A DNA stretch of 64,000 bases, from contig NZ_CP080429.1 in assembly GCF_019613795.1 (NCBI RefSeq), forward strand, positions 1,662,501 through 1,726,500. Direction: 5' to 3'. The notes under the pieces were generated by a model that was not told the DNA's origin, did no database searches, and worked only from the letters and a program-made list of their open reading frames with translations. Below, piece by piece: positions 43,270 through 52,702 of the stretch. Within the stretch, counting starts at the first letter, position 1. The number at the start of each line of letters is the position of its first letter. The DNA comes from Flavobacterium litorale (GTDB lineage Bacteria > Bacteroidota > Bacteroidia > Flavobacteriales > Flavobacteriaceae). The position numbers were made by a program, and so were the translations under genes.

Positions 43270-44289
43270 TTATTTGCTCAATCGGTGTAGCGTGTATACC
43301 ATTGCCGAAAGTAAAAAGAAAGCTACTACTTGGTGTGCTAGTCCTAACCACAACGGTACGCGTAGTAACAACGTAAAAACACCTAGTGCAAATTGTATAA
43401 ATACAATAACTACTAAAGCATTTAAACCTGATTTTTGCTGTTGGTTAAGGTTGAATTTTTTACTCTTAATGTATAAAAATACAATCATACCAACCACAAT
43501 ATATGCTATAGTACGGTGTACTAACTGCACGCCACTTTTACCTTCAGTAAGATTAAGCAATAACGATTTTTTCTCGATAAATACACTATCGTGCACCAAC
43601 TGCCCGTCACTCATTAACGGCCAAGTGTTGTGTACTAAACCTGCGCCAAGCCCAGCTACAAAACCACCATATATAATTTGTATAATTAAAATTACAAGTG
43701 CTACACGTGCTATTTTTTTTAGGGTAGTAACAGGTGTTTTACGCTCGGGATAAATAAGGTCCAACGCCACCCAAAGCGTATACGCAAAGGTTATAAAGGC
43801 AAAGGTTAAGTGTAGTGCCAGCCTATAGTGGCTTACATCGGGGTGGTCTATTAGCCCGCTTTTTACCATAAACCAGCCTAAAAAACCCTGAAAACCACCC
43901 ATTAGTAGCAAAATAATGCATTTGCTGATGGTAGCTTTATCTAGTTTTTTTCGGATGAGGAAATAAATAAAGGGTATTATAAATACGATACCAATTATCC
44001 TACCGATAAAGCGGTGAAACCACTCCCAAAAGTAGATGAACTTATAATCGTCCATCGTAAAATCGTTATGAATGTTGATTTTTTGATATTCAGGAAATTT
44101 TTTATATTCTTCAAACGCTTCATTCCATTTTTCTTCACTTGTTGGCGGAAACGTATCAGTAACCAAATGCCAATCCGTCATCGATAATCCTGAGTTGGTA
44201 AGCCGTGTAATACCTCCTACAACTACCATAATAAATACCAGTACACATCCTGCCAGTAACCATGTAATAACAGCCTTATTCCTTTTCAT
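43270..44289 (-). CDS. ctaA: Heme A synthase (COX15/CtaA family)
   Basis: A 339-residue inner-membrane protein with about eight hydrophobic segments. The family's opening motif VVVGGITRLTNSGLSMTDWH lies at about 22-41, and WEWFHRFIGRIIGI near 87-101 holds a conserved His. Other His residues in ALHLTFAFITF, VHNTWP and QLVHRTIAY fit heme-binding positions. It converts heme O to heme A for cytochrome aa3. It follows the CCA enzyme gene by four bases, so co-transcription is likely. No ctaB neighbour is seen. Confidence 0.92.
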   Translation of the reverse strand: MKRNKAVITWLLAGCVLVFIMVVVGGITRLTNSGLSMTDWHLVTDTFPPTSEEKWNEAFEEYKKFPEYQKINIHNDFTMDDYKFIYFWEWFHRFIGRIIGIVFIIPFIYFLIRKKLDKATISKCIILLLMGGFQGFLGWFMVKSGLIDHPDVSHYRLALHLTFAFITFAYTLWVALDLIYPERKTPVTTLKKIARVALVILIIQIIYGGFVAGLGAGLVHNTWPLMSDGQLVHDSVFIEKKSLLLNLTEGKSGVQLVHRTIAYIVVGMIVFLYIKSKKFNLNQQQKSGLNALVVIVFIQFALGVFTLLLRVPLWLGLAHQVVAFFLLSAMVYTLHRLSK

Positions 44290-44293
44290 AACC

Positions 44294-45742
44294 CTACTCT
44301 TGTTGTTGTTTTAATCCCATCTTTTTGGCTTTTGCCATCATAAACTTATATGCGGGTTCGTACTCGTTAGGTATTTCACCCTCTAGTATTGCTTCTTTAA
44401 TCGCCTCTTTAAGCGTACCTATTTCCCTACAGGGCTTTAGGTTAAAAATCTCCATAATTTCCTCTCCTGTAATGGGGGGCTGAAAATTACGCACATGGTC
44501 GCGTGCCTCTACCTCTACAATTTTATTGCGTACAATTTCAAAGTTTTTACGGTACTTTTTAAATTTTGTACGGTTTTTAGTGGTAATATCTGCCTCGCAA
44601 AGTGTCATTAATTTCTCCACATCGTCGCCCGCATCAAATATTAATCGGCGTACTGCCGAGTCGGTCACAATATCCTGCGCCAACACAATAGGACGCGAAC
44701 TTAGCATTACCATTTTAGCCACAAACTTCATTTTGTGGTTTAGTGGCATGTGTAGGCGGGTAAATATTTTTTTAACCATTTTGCCTCCTAAAAATTCATG
44801 CCCATGAAACGTCCAACCTATTTTTTTATGGAAGCGTTTGGTGGGTGCTTTTCCAATATCGTGTAATAGTGCTGCCCATCGTAGCCATACATCGTCGGTA
44901 TTGGGTGCTATATTATCTACCACCTCAAGTGTATGGTAAAAATTGTCTTTGTGGGTTTGCCCTTCTACCTCTTCTACACCTTGTAGTGCGGTAAGTTCGG
45001 GTAATATAATGTGCAGTAAACCTGTTTGCTGTAATAGTTTAAAGCCTGTAGAGGGCATATCCGTCATTAATATTTTGTTGAGCTCATCTACAATGCGCTC
45101 GCCCGATATGATGCTGATACGCTCTTTATTGCGTGTTATGGCCTGTAACGATTCTTCCTCAATGGTAAAACCGAGTTGTGTTGCAAAGCGTATGGCGCGC
45201 AGCATACGTAACGGATCGTCCGAATAGGTAGTATCGGGGGCTAATGGTGTACGGATTATTTCGTGTTGTAAATCATCAACGCCATTAAAAGGATCTACTA
45301 ATGTTCCAAAATCCTCTTTATTTAACGAAAGTGCTAGTGCGTTTATGGTAAAATCTCGACGATTTTGGTCGTCCTCAAGCGTACCTGTTGCTACAAGCGG
45401 TTTTCGGCTTTCCCATTGGTACGATTCTTTACGAGCACCTACAAATTCAATGGCTATAAAATCGTTAGGTGCATTTTCGTATTGTAGCATTGCCGTACCG
45501 TAGTTTTTAAATACCTGTACTTTTGGCTTGTTGGGTAACAGTTTTGCTACTGCTTGTGCCAAATCGATACCGCTGCCTACGGCAACAATATCAATATCTT
45601 TTTTGAAATTTCTTTTAAGTAAAAAATCTCTTACAAAACCACCAATAACATAGGTGTCTACATTAAGTTGGTTTGCAGCTTGCGAGATGATATTAAATAT
45701 GTTGTTATCTAATGCTTGTTTGTATGAAATAGTTTCCTTCAT
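44294..45742 (-). CDS. CCA tRNA nucleotidyltransferase / poly(A) polymerase family with HD domain
   Basis: A 482-residue nucleotidyltransferase of the class II CCA-adding/poly(A) polymerase family. The active-site motif is GGFVRDFLLKRN...DIDIVAVGSG (GG at 34-35, D49 and D51), followed by RRDFTINALAL and DPLRMLRAIRFATQLGFTIE. An HD domain is seen in WLRWAALLHDIGKAP near 277-291. It repairs or adds the CCA end of tRNAs. Its ATG overlaps the stop of the Sua5 gene in TAATG, a tight translational coupling. Poly(A) polymerase activity is the alternative, not separable here. Confidence 0.9.
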   Translation of the reverse strand: MKETISYKQALDNNIFNIISQAANQLNVDTYVIGGFVRDFLLKRNFKKDIDIVAVGSGIDLAQAVAKLLPNKPKVQVFKNYGTAMLQYENAPNDFIAIEFVGARKESYQWESRKPLVATGTLEDDQNRRDFTINALALSLNKEDFGTLVDPFNGVDDLQHEIIRTPLAPDTTYSDDPLRMLRAIRFATQLGFTIEEESLQAITRNKERISIISGERIVDELNKILMTDMPSTGFKLLQQTGLLHIILPELTALQGVEEVEGQTHKDNFYHTLEVVDNIAPNTDDVWLRWAALLHDIGKAPTKRFHKKIGWTFHGHEFLGGKMVKKIFTRLHMPLNHKMKFVAKMVMLSSRPIVLAQDIVTDSAVRRLIFDAGDDVEKLMTLCEADITTKNRTKFKKYRKNFEIVRNKIVEVEARDHVRNFQPPITGEEIMEIFNLKPCREIGTLKEAIKEAILEGEIPNEYEPAYKFMMAKAKKMGLKQQQE

Positions 45743-46317
45743 TAAGGGCGAATAACTTTTACCTGTAAATCGTTGCCTAACTTGATTATAGTGGATGGTT
45801 TTGCGGCATTTTTTTCGTCATGCAAATTTACGACATAGTCTACTCCGTCCAAAATATGACGGTCGATTTCTTTAAAAGATTTTGGCGTAGGCATACCACT
45901 TACATTTGCCGATGTAGATACTAATGGTTTTTTCATGCGTTCCATTAGTTTATAGCAAAAAGGCTCTTTTACTAATCGTACGGCTAAGGTGTTATCTGCT
46001 GCTATAATATTTTGGGCTACATTACTGGGATTATCCAGTATTAAGGTAGTAGGTTTATCGCTCAATTCTATAAGCTCCCAAGCCACGTCGGGTATTTCTT
46101 TAAATACATTGTACATCATGCGGTCGCTGTTCATCAGCACAATCATGCTCTTACTTTCTTCACGTTGTTTTAATGCATATATTTTTTTTACAGCTTCGGC
46201 GTTTGTGGCATCGCAGCCAATACCCCAAACGGTATCGGTAGGGTAGAGGATGATGCCTCCATTTTTAATGACTTCGAATGCGTTATGTACTTCGGTATTT
46301 ATGTTTTGTTGACTCAT
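45742..46317 (-). CDS. L-threonylcarbamoyladenylate synthase (Sua5/YciO/YrdC)
   Basis: A 191-residue cytosolic enzyme that makes the intermediate for t6A tRNA modification. YrdC motifs are seen: GGIILYPTDTVWGIGCDA, KQREESKSMIVL and STSANVSGMPTP. I use the ATG at 46317; a TTG at 46335 would overlap the upstream aminotransferase gene. It lacks the C-terminal Sua5 domain, so it is the short TsaC-like form. The stop TAA overlaps the start of the CCA enzyme, and both act on tRNA, which makes a functional link. Confidence 0.92.
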   Translation of the reverse strand: MSQQNINTEVHNAFEVIKNGGIILYPTDTVWGIGCDATNAEAVKKIYALKQREESKSMIVLMNSDRMMYNVFKEIPDVAWELIELSDKPTTLILDNPSNVAQNIIAADNTLAVRLVKEPFCYKLMERMKKPLVSTSANVSGMPTPKSFKEIDRHILDGVDYVVNLHDEKNAAKPSTIIKLGNDLQVKVIRP

Positions 46318-46324
46318 AGTGTAT

Positions 46325-47431
46325 CTAGATTTCAAAATTATTTAGTATTCTGACAATCGTTTTTATTTCGTCATTCGTTAATACGGGGCTTATGGGCAAA
46401 CTCAATACTTCGTTATGTATTTGCTCTGTTATTGGCAACGATAGGTTATTCCAATTTTTATAAGCCGCTTGTTTGTGCGGGGGTATAGGGTAGTGTATTA
46501 GGGTTTGTACTCCATTTTTGGTTAAATACTGTTGCAGTGCATCCCTATGCTTGGTGCGTATTACATACAAATGCCAAACGTGTTCAGTTTCGTTTTTTGG
46601 TACAACAGGCAGTATTACATTAGGGTTGTTTATATGCCTATTGTAGTACGTTGCAATTTCCCTGCGTTTTTGGTTTTCGTTATCCAGGTGGGGTAGCTTT
46701 ACATTGAGTACGCCTGCTTGTAACTCGTCCAATCTGGAATTTAAACCTTGGTATTTGTTAATATACTTTTCTTCCGAGCCGTAGTTGGCAATAGCACGTA
46801 TTGTTGCTGCTAATGCATCGTTGTTTGTAGTTATTGCGCCAGCATCGCCCAATGCCCCTAAATTTTTACCTGGGTAAAAGCTAAAACCTGCTGCATTACC
46901 AAGATTCCCTGTTTTTACGCCATTCCATGCTGCACCAATGGCTTGGGCATTGTCCTCTACTATTTTTAGGTTGTGTTTTATAGCGAGTGTTTGCAATGCT
47001 TTACAGAAAACTACTTGCCCGTACAAATGCACTATTAGTATGGCTTTGGTTTTGGGTGTAATTTTATTTTCAATCTTAGTAATATCAATGTTATAACTAT
47101 CACTATCAGGCTCAACCAGTACAGGAATTAAATCGTTATCTGTAATGGCTAATATCGATGCTATGTAGGTATTAGCGGGCACTATAACTTCATCGCCTTT
47201 TTGCAGTACACCAAGCTCAATGTAGGCTTTAAATATTAACCTAAGTGCATCCAGCCCGTTGGCTACGCCTATAGCATGTTTTGCGCCAATGTAAATGCTA
47301 AGGTTTTTCTCGAATTGCTTAACCTCTGTACCAAATAAATACCAACCACTCCTAAAAGTTGTAAGAAGTCGGTTTTCTATTTCTTCCTGATGCTGGAGGT
47401 TGATTTTTTGGAGGTCGAGGAATTTTACCAT
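46325..47431 (-). CDS. DegT/DnrJ/EryC1/StrS family sugar aminotransferase
   Basis: A 368-residue PLP enzyme that transaminates a nucleotide-linked keto-sugar. The PLP lysine is K189 in [17 protein letters not shown]. Other family motifs: [30 protein letters not shown] and NYGSEEKY...[11 protein letters not shown]. It resembles FdtB-type enzymes that make 3-amino-3,6-dideoxyhexoses, though the sugar cannot be set from sequence. It marks the right-hand end of the glycan locus and may run into Sua5, whose start is seven bases away. Confidence 0.88.
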   Translation of the reverse strand: MVKFLDLQKINLQHQEEIENRLLTTFRSGWYLFGTEVKQFEKNLSIYIGAKHAIGVANGLDALRLIFKAYIELGVLQKGDEVIVPANTYIASILAITDNDLIPVLVEPDSDSYNIDITKIENKITPKTKAILIVHLYGQVVFCKALQTLAIKHNLKIVEDNAQAIGAAWNGVKTGNLGNAAGFSFYPGKNLGALGDAGAITTNNDALAATIRAIANYGSEEKYINKYQGLNSRLDELQAGVLNVKLPHLDNENQKRREIATYYNRHINNPNVILPVVPKNETEHVWHLYVIRTKHRDALQQYLTKNGVQTLIHYPIPPHKQAAYKNWNNLSLPITEQIHNEVLSLPISPVLTNDEIKTIVRILNNFEI

Positions 47432-47438
47432 AATGGCG

Positions 47439-48362
47439 TTATTCAGTATTTATTTTTTGTTGTTGTTTGAGCGAATTTGATATGTGAGCACCTTTAAGGA
47501 GTAAGAAAAATAAACTCCAATGTCTGGGTTTTACAATACTACTAAAAAAGTACTTAATAGTAAGGTACAACCACACAACACTAAAACCCGCCAACCCATA
47601 ATGTTTACGTATTACATACAACAATGATATCTTAAGTTCTTTTTTTATAGCTATAGAGCGTTCGGTACTTGCCCCATGATAATGTAAAAACTCAGCCCGC
47701 GGTATCAGGTAGGCAAATTTTTTATTTGCAGCAAGTCTTTTACAAAGGTCGGTTTCTTCGTAGTATAAAAAAATATTGCTATCAAAACCGCCCACTTCAT
47801 CAAAATTAGCAGCTTTTATAAACATAAAACTACCTGGTATAAAATTAACTTTTACAGGTTTGTTATATCTCTTTTTACGTTTTGGATATTTTTTACTGTT
47901 TATTTTTTCTAAAAATCCGCGTCCTATTATTTCACGTAAAGGAGAAGCATAATGGTCTAACGATACCATAAAATTATCGTTACGATTGTATGCCTGTGCG
48001 CCTGCAATACCAATTTCAGAATTTTGTTCTATAGCATCTTTTAATATAGTAAAACAGTCATTTTTAAATAGTGTATCGTTATTTAAAAAAGCATAATATT
48101 TTGCATTGGCATAGTGTACGCCCATCATGTTACCAGCTCCAAATCCAGTATTTATTTTACTTCGCACAAGTATTAAATGCTCTAAACCAAGCGCAGTACA
48201 TTCTTGCTCTAGGACATCAAAATCATCTTTTTTAGAACAGTTGTCTATAATTATAATTTGATAATTAATATTTGTAGCGGTTTTTGCTATAACCGATTTG
48301 ATACAATTTAAAGTGTATTTGCTGGAATTATAATTAATTAGAATTACTGCTATATCAAACAT
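47439..48362 (-). CDS. Glycosyltransferase family 2
   Basis: A 307-residue GT-A fold enzyme. Features: [20 protein letters not shown] at 5-24, [11 protein letters not shown] near 43-53, the donor-site LNNDTLF near 93-99, and [20 protein letters not shown] near 192-211. The last 40 residues are hydrophobic and basic (membrane-associated). It resembles rhamnosyltransferase-like GT2 enzymes such as WbbL. It is divergent from the GT17-like gene (85-base gap, overlapping promoters) and seven bases from the aminotransferase gene in its own direction. Confidence 0.88.
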   Translation of the reverse strand: MFDIAVILINYNSSKYTLNCIKSVIAKTATNINYQIIIIDNCSKKDDFDVLEQECTALGLEHLILVRSKINTGFGAGNMMGVHYANAKYYAFLNNDTLFKNDCFTILKDAIEQNSEIGIAGAQAYNRNDNFMVSLDHYASPLREIIGRGFLEKINSKKYPKRKKRYNKPVKVNFIPGSFMFIKAANFDEVGGFDSNIFLYYEETDLCKRLAANKKFAYLIPRAEFLHYHGASTERSIAIKKELKISLLYVIRKHYGLAGFSVVWLYLTIKYFFSSIVKPRHWSLFFLLLKGAHISNSLKQQQKINTE

Positions 48363-48404
48363 ATGGGCTGCTTATTGCTATACAAATTATTATATATGTA
48401 GGTG

Positions 48405-48437
48405 CAAAGTAAGTATAAAATAAGTTATTTTTACCAA
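48405..48437 (-). promoter_or_regulatory. Bacteroidota promoter for the GT2/aminotransferase operon
   Basis: On the minus strand TTG (48435-48437) and TTACTTTGCACC (from about 48412 down) are about 22 bases apart, close to the consensus. It overlaps the plus-strand promoter region of the GT17-like gene (TATTTTTA at 48425-48432), so expression of the two directions may compete. Confidence 0.6.
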
Positions 48438-48447
48438 AAAATAACCA

Positions 48448-49308
48448 ATGGTATACGATTGTTTCATTTTCTTTAATGAATTAGATATTTTAGAAGTAAG
48501 ACTTAATGAGCTTAATGATATTGTAGATAAATTTGTGCTAGTAGAAGCCGATAGGACATTTCAGAACAATCCAAAGCCATTTATTTTTGAAGAAAATAAG
48601 GAACGTTTTTCTAAATTTTTAGATAAGATTATTCATATAAAACTTACTAGTTATCCGTTGTTTATACCAATAATTAATCCTTTTTCTCCTTGGAAGTTAG
48701 AGTTTTACCAAAGAGATAGCGTTGTAAAAGGGCTTAAGGGTTGTAAACCTGATGATATTATTATGATATCGGATGTTGATGAAATACCCCGTGCTTCTGT
48801 ATTAAAAGAACGTATTGCAAAAGGTATAAATGAAATTTATGGACTTAAAATGGATATGTTTATGTTCTTTTTTAATAATAAGATAGTATATGATGCTGGC
48901 AGCCTTATGGATAAAAAAGAATCTGAAAGCGGAATATGGCACTGCACTGCTTTACTACCTTACAAGTTGTTAAAGAAAAAACCGTATCGTTTGCGTAAAA
49001 CTATTATGCGCACCAAACGAAAAGGCGAAGTATACAAAATACTACCCAATGCAGGTTGGCACTTTACTTATATGGGAGGGGTGGAAATGATTAAGAAGAA
49101 GCTAGAATCGTTTTCGCATACCGAATATAATTTTGAAGAATTTAAAAATGAAGCCGCTATAAACCAAAAGATACAAGAGGGTAGGGATTTATTTGGGCGT
49201 GATATGGAATTTGAAATAGCGAATCCTGAGGAAGTACTACCGAAATACTTAAACAGAGAGGATGTAAAAAAACGTTTCTCCGATTATATTATGCCTATAC
49301 ATAAATAG
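48448..49308 (+). CDS. Glycosyltransferase family 17-like protein
   Basis: A 286-residue protein of the GT17 family, whose animal members are beta-1,4-mannosyl-glycoprotein N-acetylglucosaminyltransferases. The start MVYDCFIFFNELDILEVRLNEL and the VLVEADRTFQNNPKP segment are diagnostic. The nucleotide-sugar site is SDVDEIPR at 108-115. Downstream, WHFTYMGGVEMIKKKLESFSHTEY is also typical. Bacterial members are found in capsule and LPS clusters. The acceptor and donor here are unknown. No signal peptide or membrane segment. Confidence 0.88.
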   Translation: MVYDCFIFFNELDILEVRLNELNDIVDKFVLVEADRTFQNNPKPFIFEENKERFSKFLDKIIHIKLTSYPLFIPIINPFSPWKLEFYQRDSVVKGLKGCKPDDIIMISDVDEIPRASVLKERIAKGINEIYGLKMDMFMFFFNNKIVYDAGSLMDKKESESGIWHCTALLPYKLLKKKPYRLRKTIMRTKRKGEVYKILPNAGWHFTYMGGVEMIKKKLESFSHTEYNFEEFKNEAAINQKIQEGRDLFGRDMEFEIANPEEVLPKYLNREDVKKRFSDYIMPIHK

Positions 49309-49313
49309 AATTA

Positions 49314-50111
49314 TTATAGATACTGGCTAACCCCTTTTTCAATATACGTCAATTTTTTTAGAGTAGTTTCTTCTTCAATCTTTCTATTTACGTCAATATG
49401 GCTTTTCGATTGTTCTTTATGGTAAATGTGGTAGGCTATACCGCTATATTTTAGTCTTTTGCCTTGTATACCAAGGTTGTGAAGACGTTGTATCATTTCG
49501 GAATCATCAATGCCCCAACCTACAAGGTTTTCATTAAAACCATTTATTGCTAAAAAGTCTTTTCGCCAAAAAGACATATTACAACCTCTAAGTTTTTTAG
49601 AGCGTAATTCTGTAGGTTTTGCAAATTGCATAAGGAAAGGTACACGTAGTGTACGCCCTCTTTTTTTTATACCATTAGATAAAAAGCTGAAATGAGTAAG
49701 TTGTTTTTCAAATAATTCGGGTAATTTTTCTTGCTTAATGTTTACTCTCGAACCAAATAAATACATTCCTTGTTCGGCAAAGCGTAAATGGTCTTCTACA
49801 AAATGCTTCTCCATTATAATATCACCATCAATTTCAATAATATAATCACCTTTTGCCTGTGCTATAGCCTTGTTCATTATAGCAGGTTTTCTGTTTCCCT
49901 TATCTTCGTGCCACACATGTATTAACGGCACACTGAACTTTTCCTTATACTTATCAATTACTTTTTTAGTTTCGGCTGTAGAACCATCATCGGCAATAAT
50001 AATCTCGTCTGGTAGGCGGGTTTGCCTCAATAAGCTTAATAAAAGCAGTTCCAATGCCTCAGGCCAGTTATAGGTAGGGGTTACAAGGGTAGAAGTAGGT
50101 AGTTTTCGCAT
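49314..50111 (-). CDS. Glycosyltransferase family 2
   Basis: A 265-residue GT-A enzyme. It has LVTPTYNWPEALELLLLSLLRQ near 9-30, IIADDGS near 37-43, WHEDKGNRKPA at about 72-82, IEIDGDII near 92-99 (DxD), and GWGIDDSEMIQRL near 216-228. The same WHEDKG block is in the GT2 at 51884, so the two are paralogous. It resembles chondroitin-polymerase-type or capsule GT2 enzymes. The gene is on the same strand as the rhamnosyl-type GT upstream with nine bases between them. Confidence 0.88.
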   Translation of the reverse strand: MRKLPTSTLVTPTYNWPEALELLLLSLLRQTRLPDEIIIADDGSTAETKKVIDKYKEKFSVPLIHVWHEDKGNRKPAIMNKAIAQAKGDYIIEIDGDIIMEKHFVEDHLRFAEQGMYLFGSRVNIKQEKLPELFEKQLTHFSFLSNGIKKRGRTLRVPFLMQFAKPTELRSKKLRGCNMSFWRKDFLAINGFNENLVGWGIDDSEMIQRLHNLGIQGKRLKYSGIAYHIYHKEQSKSHIDVNRKIEEETTLKKLTYIEKGVSQYL

Positions 50112-50120
50112 ATCGGCAAT

Positions 50121-50975
50121 TTATGATTTAATCTTGTAGATACCCAACGCTTTTTTGAGCATTTTATTGAATAGTACCCAATTTACATACAATGCATTTT
50201 TAAAACTTGTCCAAGCCCATTGGCTATGCGGTAGTATATTTTTACTAATGTTTGCCTCCATGGTAGGCGAAACAATAAACTCATTTTTTATATCGTTCCA
50301 TGCTATGTTGCCATAACCGTCAAACTCATTTACTTTGTTTTTTTCGTGAATGATAGACATCCATAGGCGTGTATGCGTAACCTGTGTAACCCGTGTTTCC
50401 TTCTTCCAATGGTTGTGGTCGTTAAGCCACACCGTTTTTGGGTCGTCATTCTTTTCGATAAGGCTAATAAACGGATTAAAAATATGCTCCTTTTTACCCA
50501 ACATAATATCGGGTTTTATCTGTAACGAATAGCCTTTTATAACATCAATTGCCCTGTAATCCTGTTGGTTAAATTGCTTTTGTACCTCGCTTATAAAATT
50601 TTTGCTCACACAATCGTCGTTATCAATACGCGATGTAATAAGGTAAGGCACGTCTTTCGTTTCGGCAGTTATCCGTTTTTTTATCTCAGGATAAAAAGCA
50701 GGCATGCCCTCAATGTAAAATAACCTTATGTTGCTATGCCCAGCAATTAAAGCTTCAATTTTTTCCCGATACTCATTAGTTGTAGTTACATCAAAATAAA
50801 TAAGCCATGTAAAATTTTTATTGGCTTGTGCAGTTACCGATGGGAAGCAAAAGTTTTCGAAAAGCCACAAACGATGTTCCAGCCACTCATCCGTTAGTAA
50901 CGATTCGTTATTTTTGGTAACGTCCCACTTCGGATTTTTTAAATTAAAACGGGTAATGAGGTAATGACTAAACAT
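50121..50975 (-). CDS. Putative rhamnosyltransferase-family protein (PF11316 type)
   Basis: A 284-residue glycosyltransferase-like protein. The features SHYLITRFNL at 3-12, EHRLWLFENFCFPSVTAQ, NFTWLIYFDVTTT and the acidic SRIDNDDCVS near 116-125 (DxD-like) match the family of putative rhamnosyl transferases. The rest has WAWTSFKNALYVNW near the end. It is probably a cytosolic enzyme. It is divergent from the InaA-like gene and leads a two-gene unit with the GT2 at 49314. Confidence 0.82.
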   Translation of the reverse strand: MFSHYLITRFNLKNPKWDVTKNNESLLTDEWLEHRLWLFENFCFPSVTAQANKNFTWLIYFDVTTTNEYREKIEALIAGHSNIRLFYIEGMPAFYPEIKKRITAETKDVPYLITSRIDNDDCVSKNFISEVQKQFNQQDYRAIDVIKGYSLQIKPDIMLGKKEHIFNPFISLIEKNDDPKTVWLNDHNHWKKETRVTQVTHTRLWMSIIHEKNKVNEFDGYGNIAWNDIKNEFIVSPTMEANISKNILPHSQWAWTSFKNALYVNWVLFNKMLKKALGIYKIKS

Positions 50976-51016
50976 AGGTGGGTTTATGGATTATTTGGTA
51001 AAAATAAAGCAATTAT

Positions 51017-51047
51017 TTGAAGTCTAAAATGCAAATGGTTACTTTTG
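51017..51047 (+). promoter_or_regulatory. Bacteroidota promoter for the InaA-like kinase gene
   Basis: TTG at 51017-51019 and TACTTTTG at 51040-51047, 20 bases apart, is a full consensus match. The start point near 51054 supports the ATG at 51067 rather than the TTG at 51061. Confidence 0.75.
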
Positions 51048-51066
51048 TTAAAAATAGCAATTGCCT

Positions 51067-51831
51067 ATGAATAGCGTTATACACCCTGATTTTGAGAACA
51101 AGTCTGTAGAAATTACAGCCATAATCGAAAATTTTACTACACAGGGTACTTTGTTTATCGATGGTAAACGAAACAAAATCAAGCTATTTGAGTTGGGCAA
51201 TACTACCGTAAACGTAAAATCGTTTAAAGTTCCTAATGTATTAAATAAATTAGTGTACCGATTTTTCAGAAAATCGAAAGCACAACGTTCGTATGAGTTT
51301 GCCAATATACTATTACAAAATGGTATTGGTACACCACAACCTATCGCGTATTTTGAGAATAGGGTGGGATTATCCCTAAAAGATAGCTATTATATGAGTG
51401 AGCAGTTGGAAGCCGACCTTACTTTTAGGAAACTTATTGAAGTAACGGATTACCCTGAACACGAAATTATACTACGCCAATTTACCCAATTTACGTTTAA
51501 GCTACACGAAAAAGGTATTGCTTTTTTAGACCATACACCTGGTAATACACTAATAAAAAAAGTAGGGCATGAGCAATACGAGTTTTTTTTGGTAGACCTT
51601 AACCGTATGCAGTTTCATACCAAAATGAATTTAGAGCAGCGCGTTATTAATATGGCAAAACTTACACCTGAAACCGACTTAATTACGGTAATGAGTGATG
51701 AGTATGCTAAATTATACGGTTGCACGTACAATGAGGTATTCCGTCCAATGGTAAAACACACCCAGTATTTTGCCAATAGGTTTCACCGCAAGCGTGCCAT
51801 TAAGCGTAAACTTGGACTACGAAAAAAATAA
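51067..51831 (+). CDS. InaA/Kdo-kinase-like lipopolysaccharide kinase family protein
   Basis: A 254-residue protein with the lipopolysaccharide-kinase (Kdo/WaaP) fold. The kinase features are an N-terminal IDGKRNKIKLFELGN, FRKSKAQRSYEFANILLQNGIGTPQPIAYFEN (lysine region and helix C), a catalytic loop GIAFLDHTPGNTLI (Asp and Asn) near 150-163 and a metal site FFLVDLNRMQFH near 172-183. Such enzymes phosphorylate Kdo or heptose in the LPS inner core. Its place inside the glycan locus supports that role. It precedes a GT2 that has its own promoter. Confidence 0.85.
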   Translation: MNSVIHPDFENKSVEITAIIENFTTQGTLFIDGKRNKIKLFELGNTTVNVKSFKVPNVLNKLVYRFFRKSKAQRSYEFANILLQNGIGTPQPIAYFENRVGLSLKDSYYMSEQLEADLTFRKLIEVTDYPEHEIILRQFTQFTFKLHEKGIAFLDHTPGNTLIKKVGHEQYEFFLVDLNRMQFHTKMNLEQRVINMAKLTPETDLITVMSDEYAKLYGCTYNEVFRPMVKHTQYFANRFHRKRAIKRKLGLRKK

Positions 51832-51838
51832 AATTAAC

Positions 51839-51846
51839 TACCTTTG
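51839..51846 (+). promoter_or_regulatory. Putative -7 promoter element (TACCTTTG)
   Basis: TACCTTTG followed by CCC, with TTG at 51812-51814 about 24 bases upstream, fits the consensus. The start point near 51853 would give a leader of about 30 bases for the GT2 at 51884. Confidence 0.6.
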
Positions 51847-51883
51847 CCCGTTGTTTTAAAGCAACGGTATAAAAAGCAAACAC

Positions 51884-52702
51884 ATGAAAATTTCGGTAAT
51901 AGTTAGTACATACAATGCGGAAGAATGGCTGGAAAAAGTGCTTATAGGCTATAGCAACCAGACTTATAAGGGTTTTGAAGTTATTATTGCCGATGATGGT
52001 TCACGCAGTACTACAAAAGACCTGATAGACCGCTATGCTGTTAATTACCCTGTTACCCTACGACACATTTGGCACGAAGATAAAGGGTATCGCAGGCAGG
52101 AGCTACTAAATATTGCCATTGTAGAGGCTGCCAACGAATATATTATTATGACGGACGGTGATTGCATTCCGCGTGAAGATTTTGTGGAAGTACATGCCAA
52201 GTTTGCCGAGAAAGGTAGATTTCTTTCAGGAGGATACTGTAAACTCCCCATGAGTACCAGTAAAGCTATTACTAAAGACGATATACTGAGTAAACGTTGC
52301 TTTGACGTTAAATGGCTAAAAAGTATTGATAAATTGGGTTTTTCGCAAACCTTAAAACTTACTGCATCACCCGTATTGGCTACGGTTTTAGATACTGTTA
52401 CAACTACCAAGCCATCGTTTAACAATTGTAACTCTTCGGGTTTTAAAGAAGATATGATTGCTATAAATGGTTATGACGAACGCATGAAATATGGTGGTCC
52501 TGACCGCGAATTTGGCGAGCGTTTAGAAAATTACGGTGTAATGGGTAAGCAAATACGCCATAAAGCTATTTGTTTGCACCTAGACCATAGTAGAGGGTAT
52601 AAAACACCCGAATCGCTTGCTGCTAATTTAGCCATACGTAAAGAAGTAAAAGAAAAGAAAATTAAATGGACTCCTTACGGGATAGTGAAGGGTGAGAAGT
52701 AG
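51884..52702 (+). CDS. Glycosyltransferase family 2
   Basis: A 272-residue GT2 with VSTYNAEEWLEKVLIGYSNQ near 5-24, IIADDGS near 32-38, WHEDKGYRRQE near 63-73, IMTDGDCIPREDF near 86-98 (DxD) and GGPDREFGERLENYG near 203-217, closing in a Glyco_transf_7C-like segment. It is a paralogue of the GT2 at 49314. Its last 41 bases overlap, in the opposite direction, the end of the GT2-GT9 fusion gene, so the two mRNAs are complementary at their 3' ends. Confidence 0.88.
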   Translation: MKISVIVSTYNAEEWLEKVLIGYSNQTYKGFEVIIADDGSRSTTKDLIDRYAVNYPVTLRHIWHEDKGYRRQELLNIAIVEAANEYIIMTDGDCIPREDFVEVHAKFAEKGRFLSGGYCKLPMSTSKAITKDDILSKRCFDVKWLKSIDKLGFSQTLKLTASPVLATVLDTVTTTKPSFNNCNSSGFKEDMIAINGYDERMKYGGPDREFGERLENYGVMGKQIRHKAICLHLDHSRGYKTPESLAANLAIRKEVKEKKIKWTPYGIVKGEK

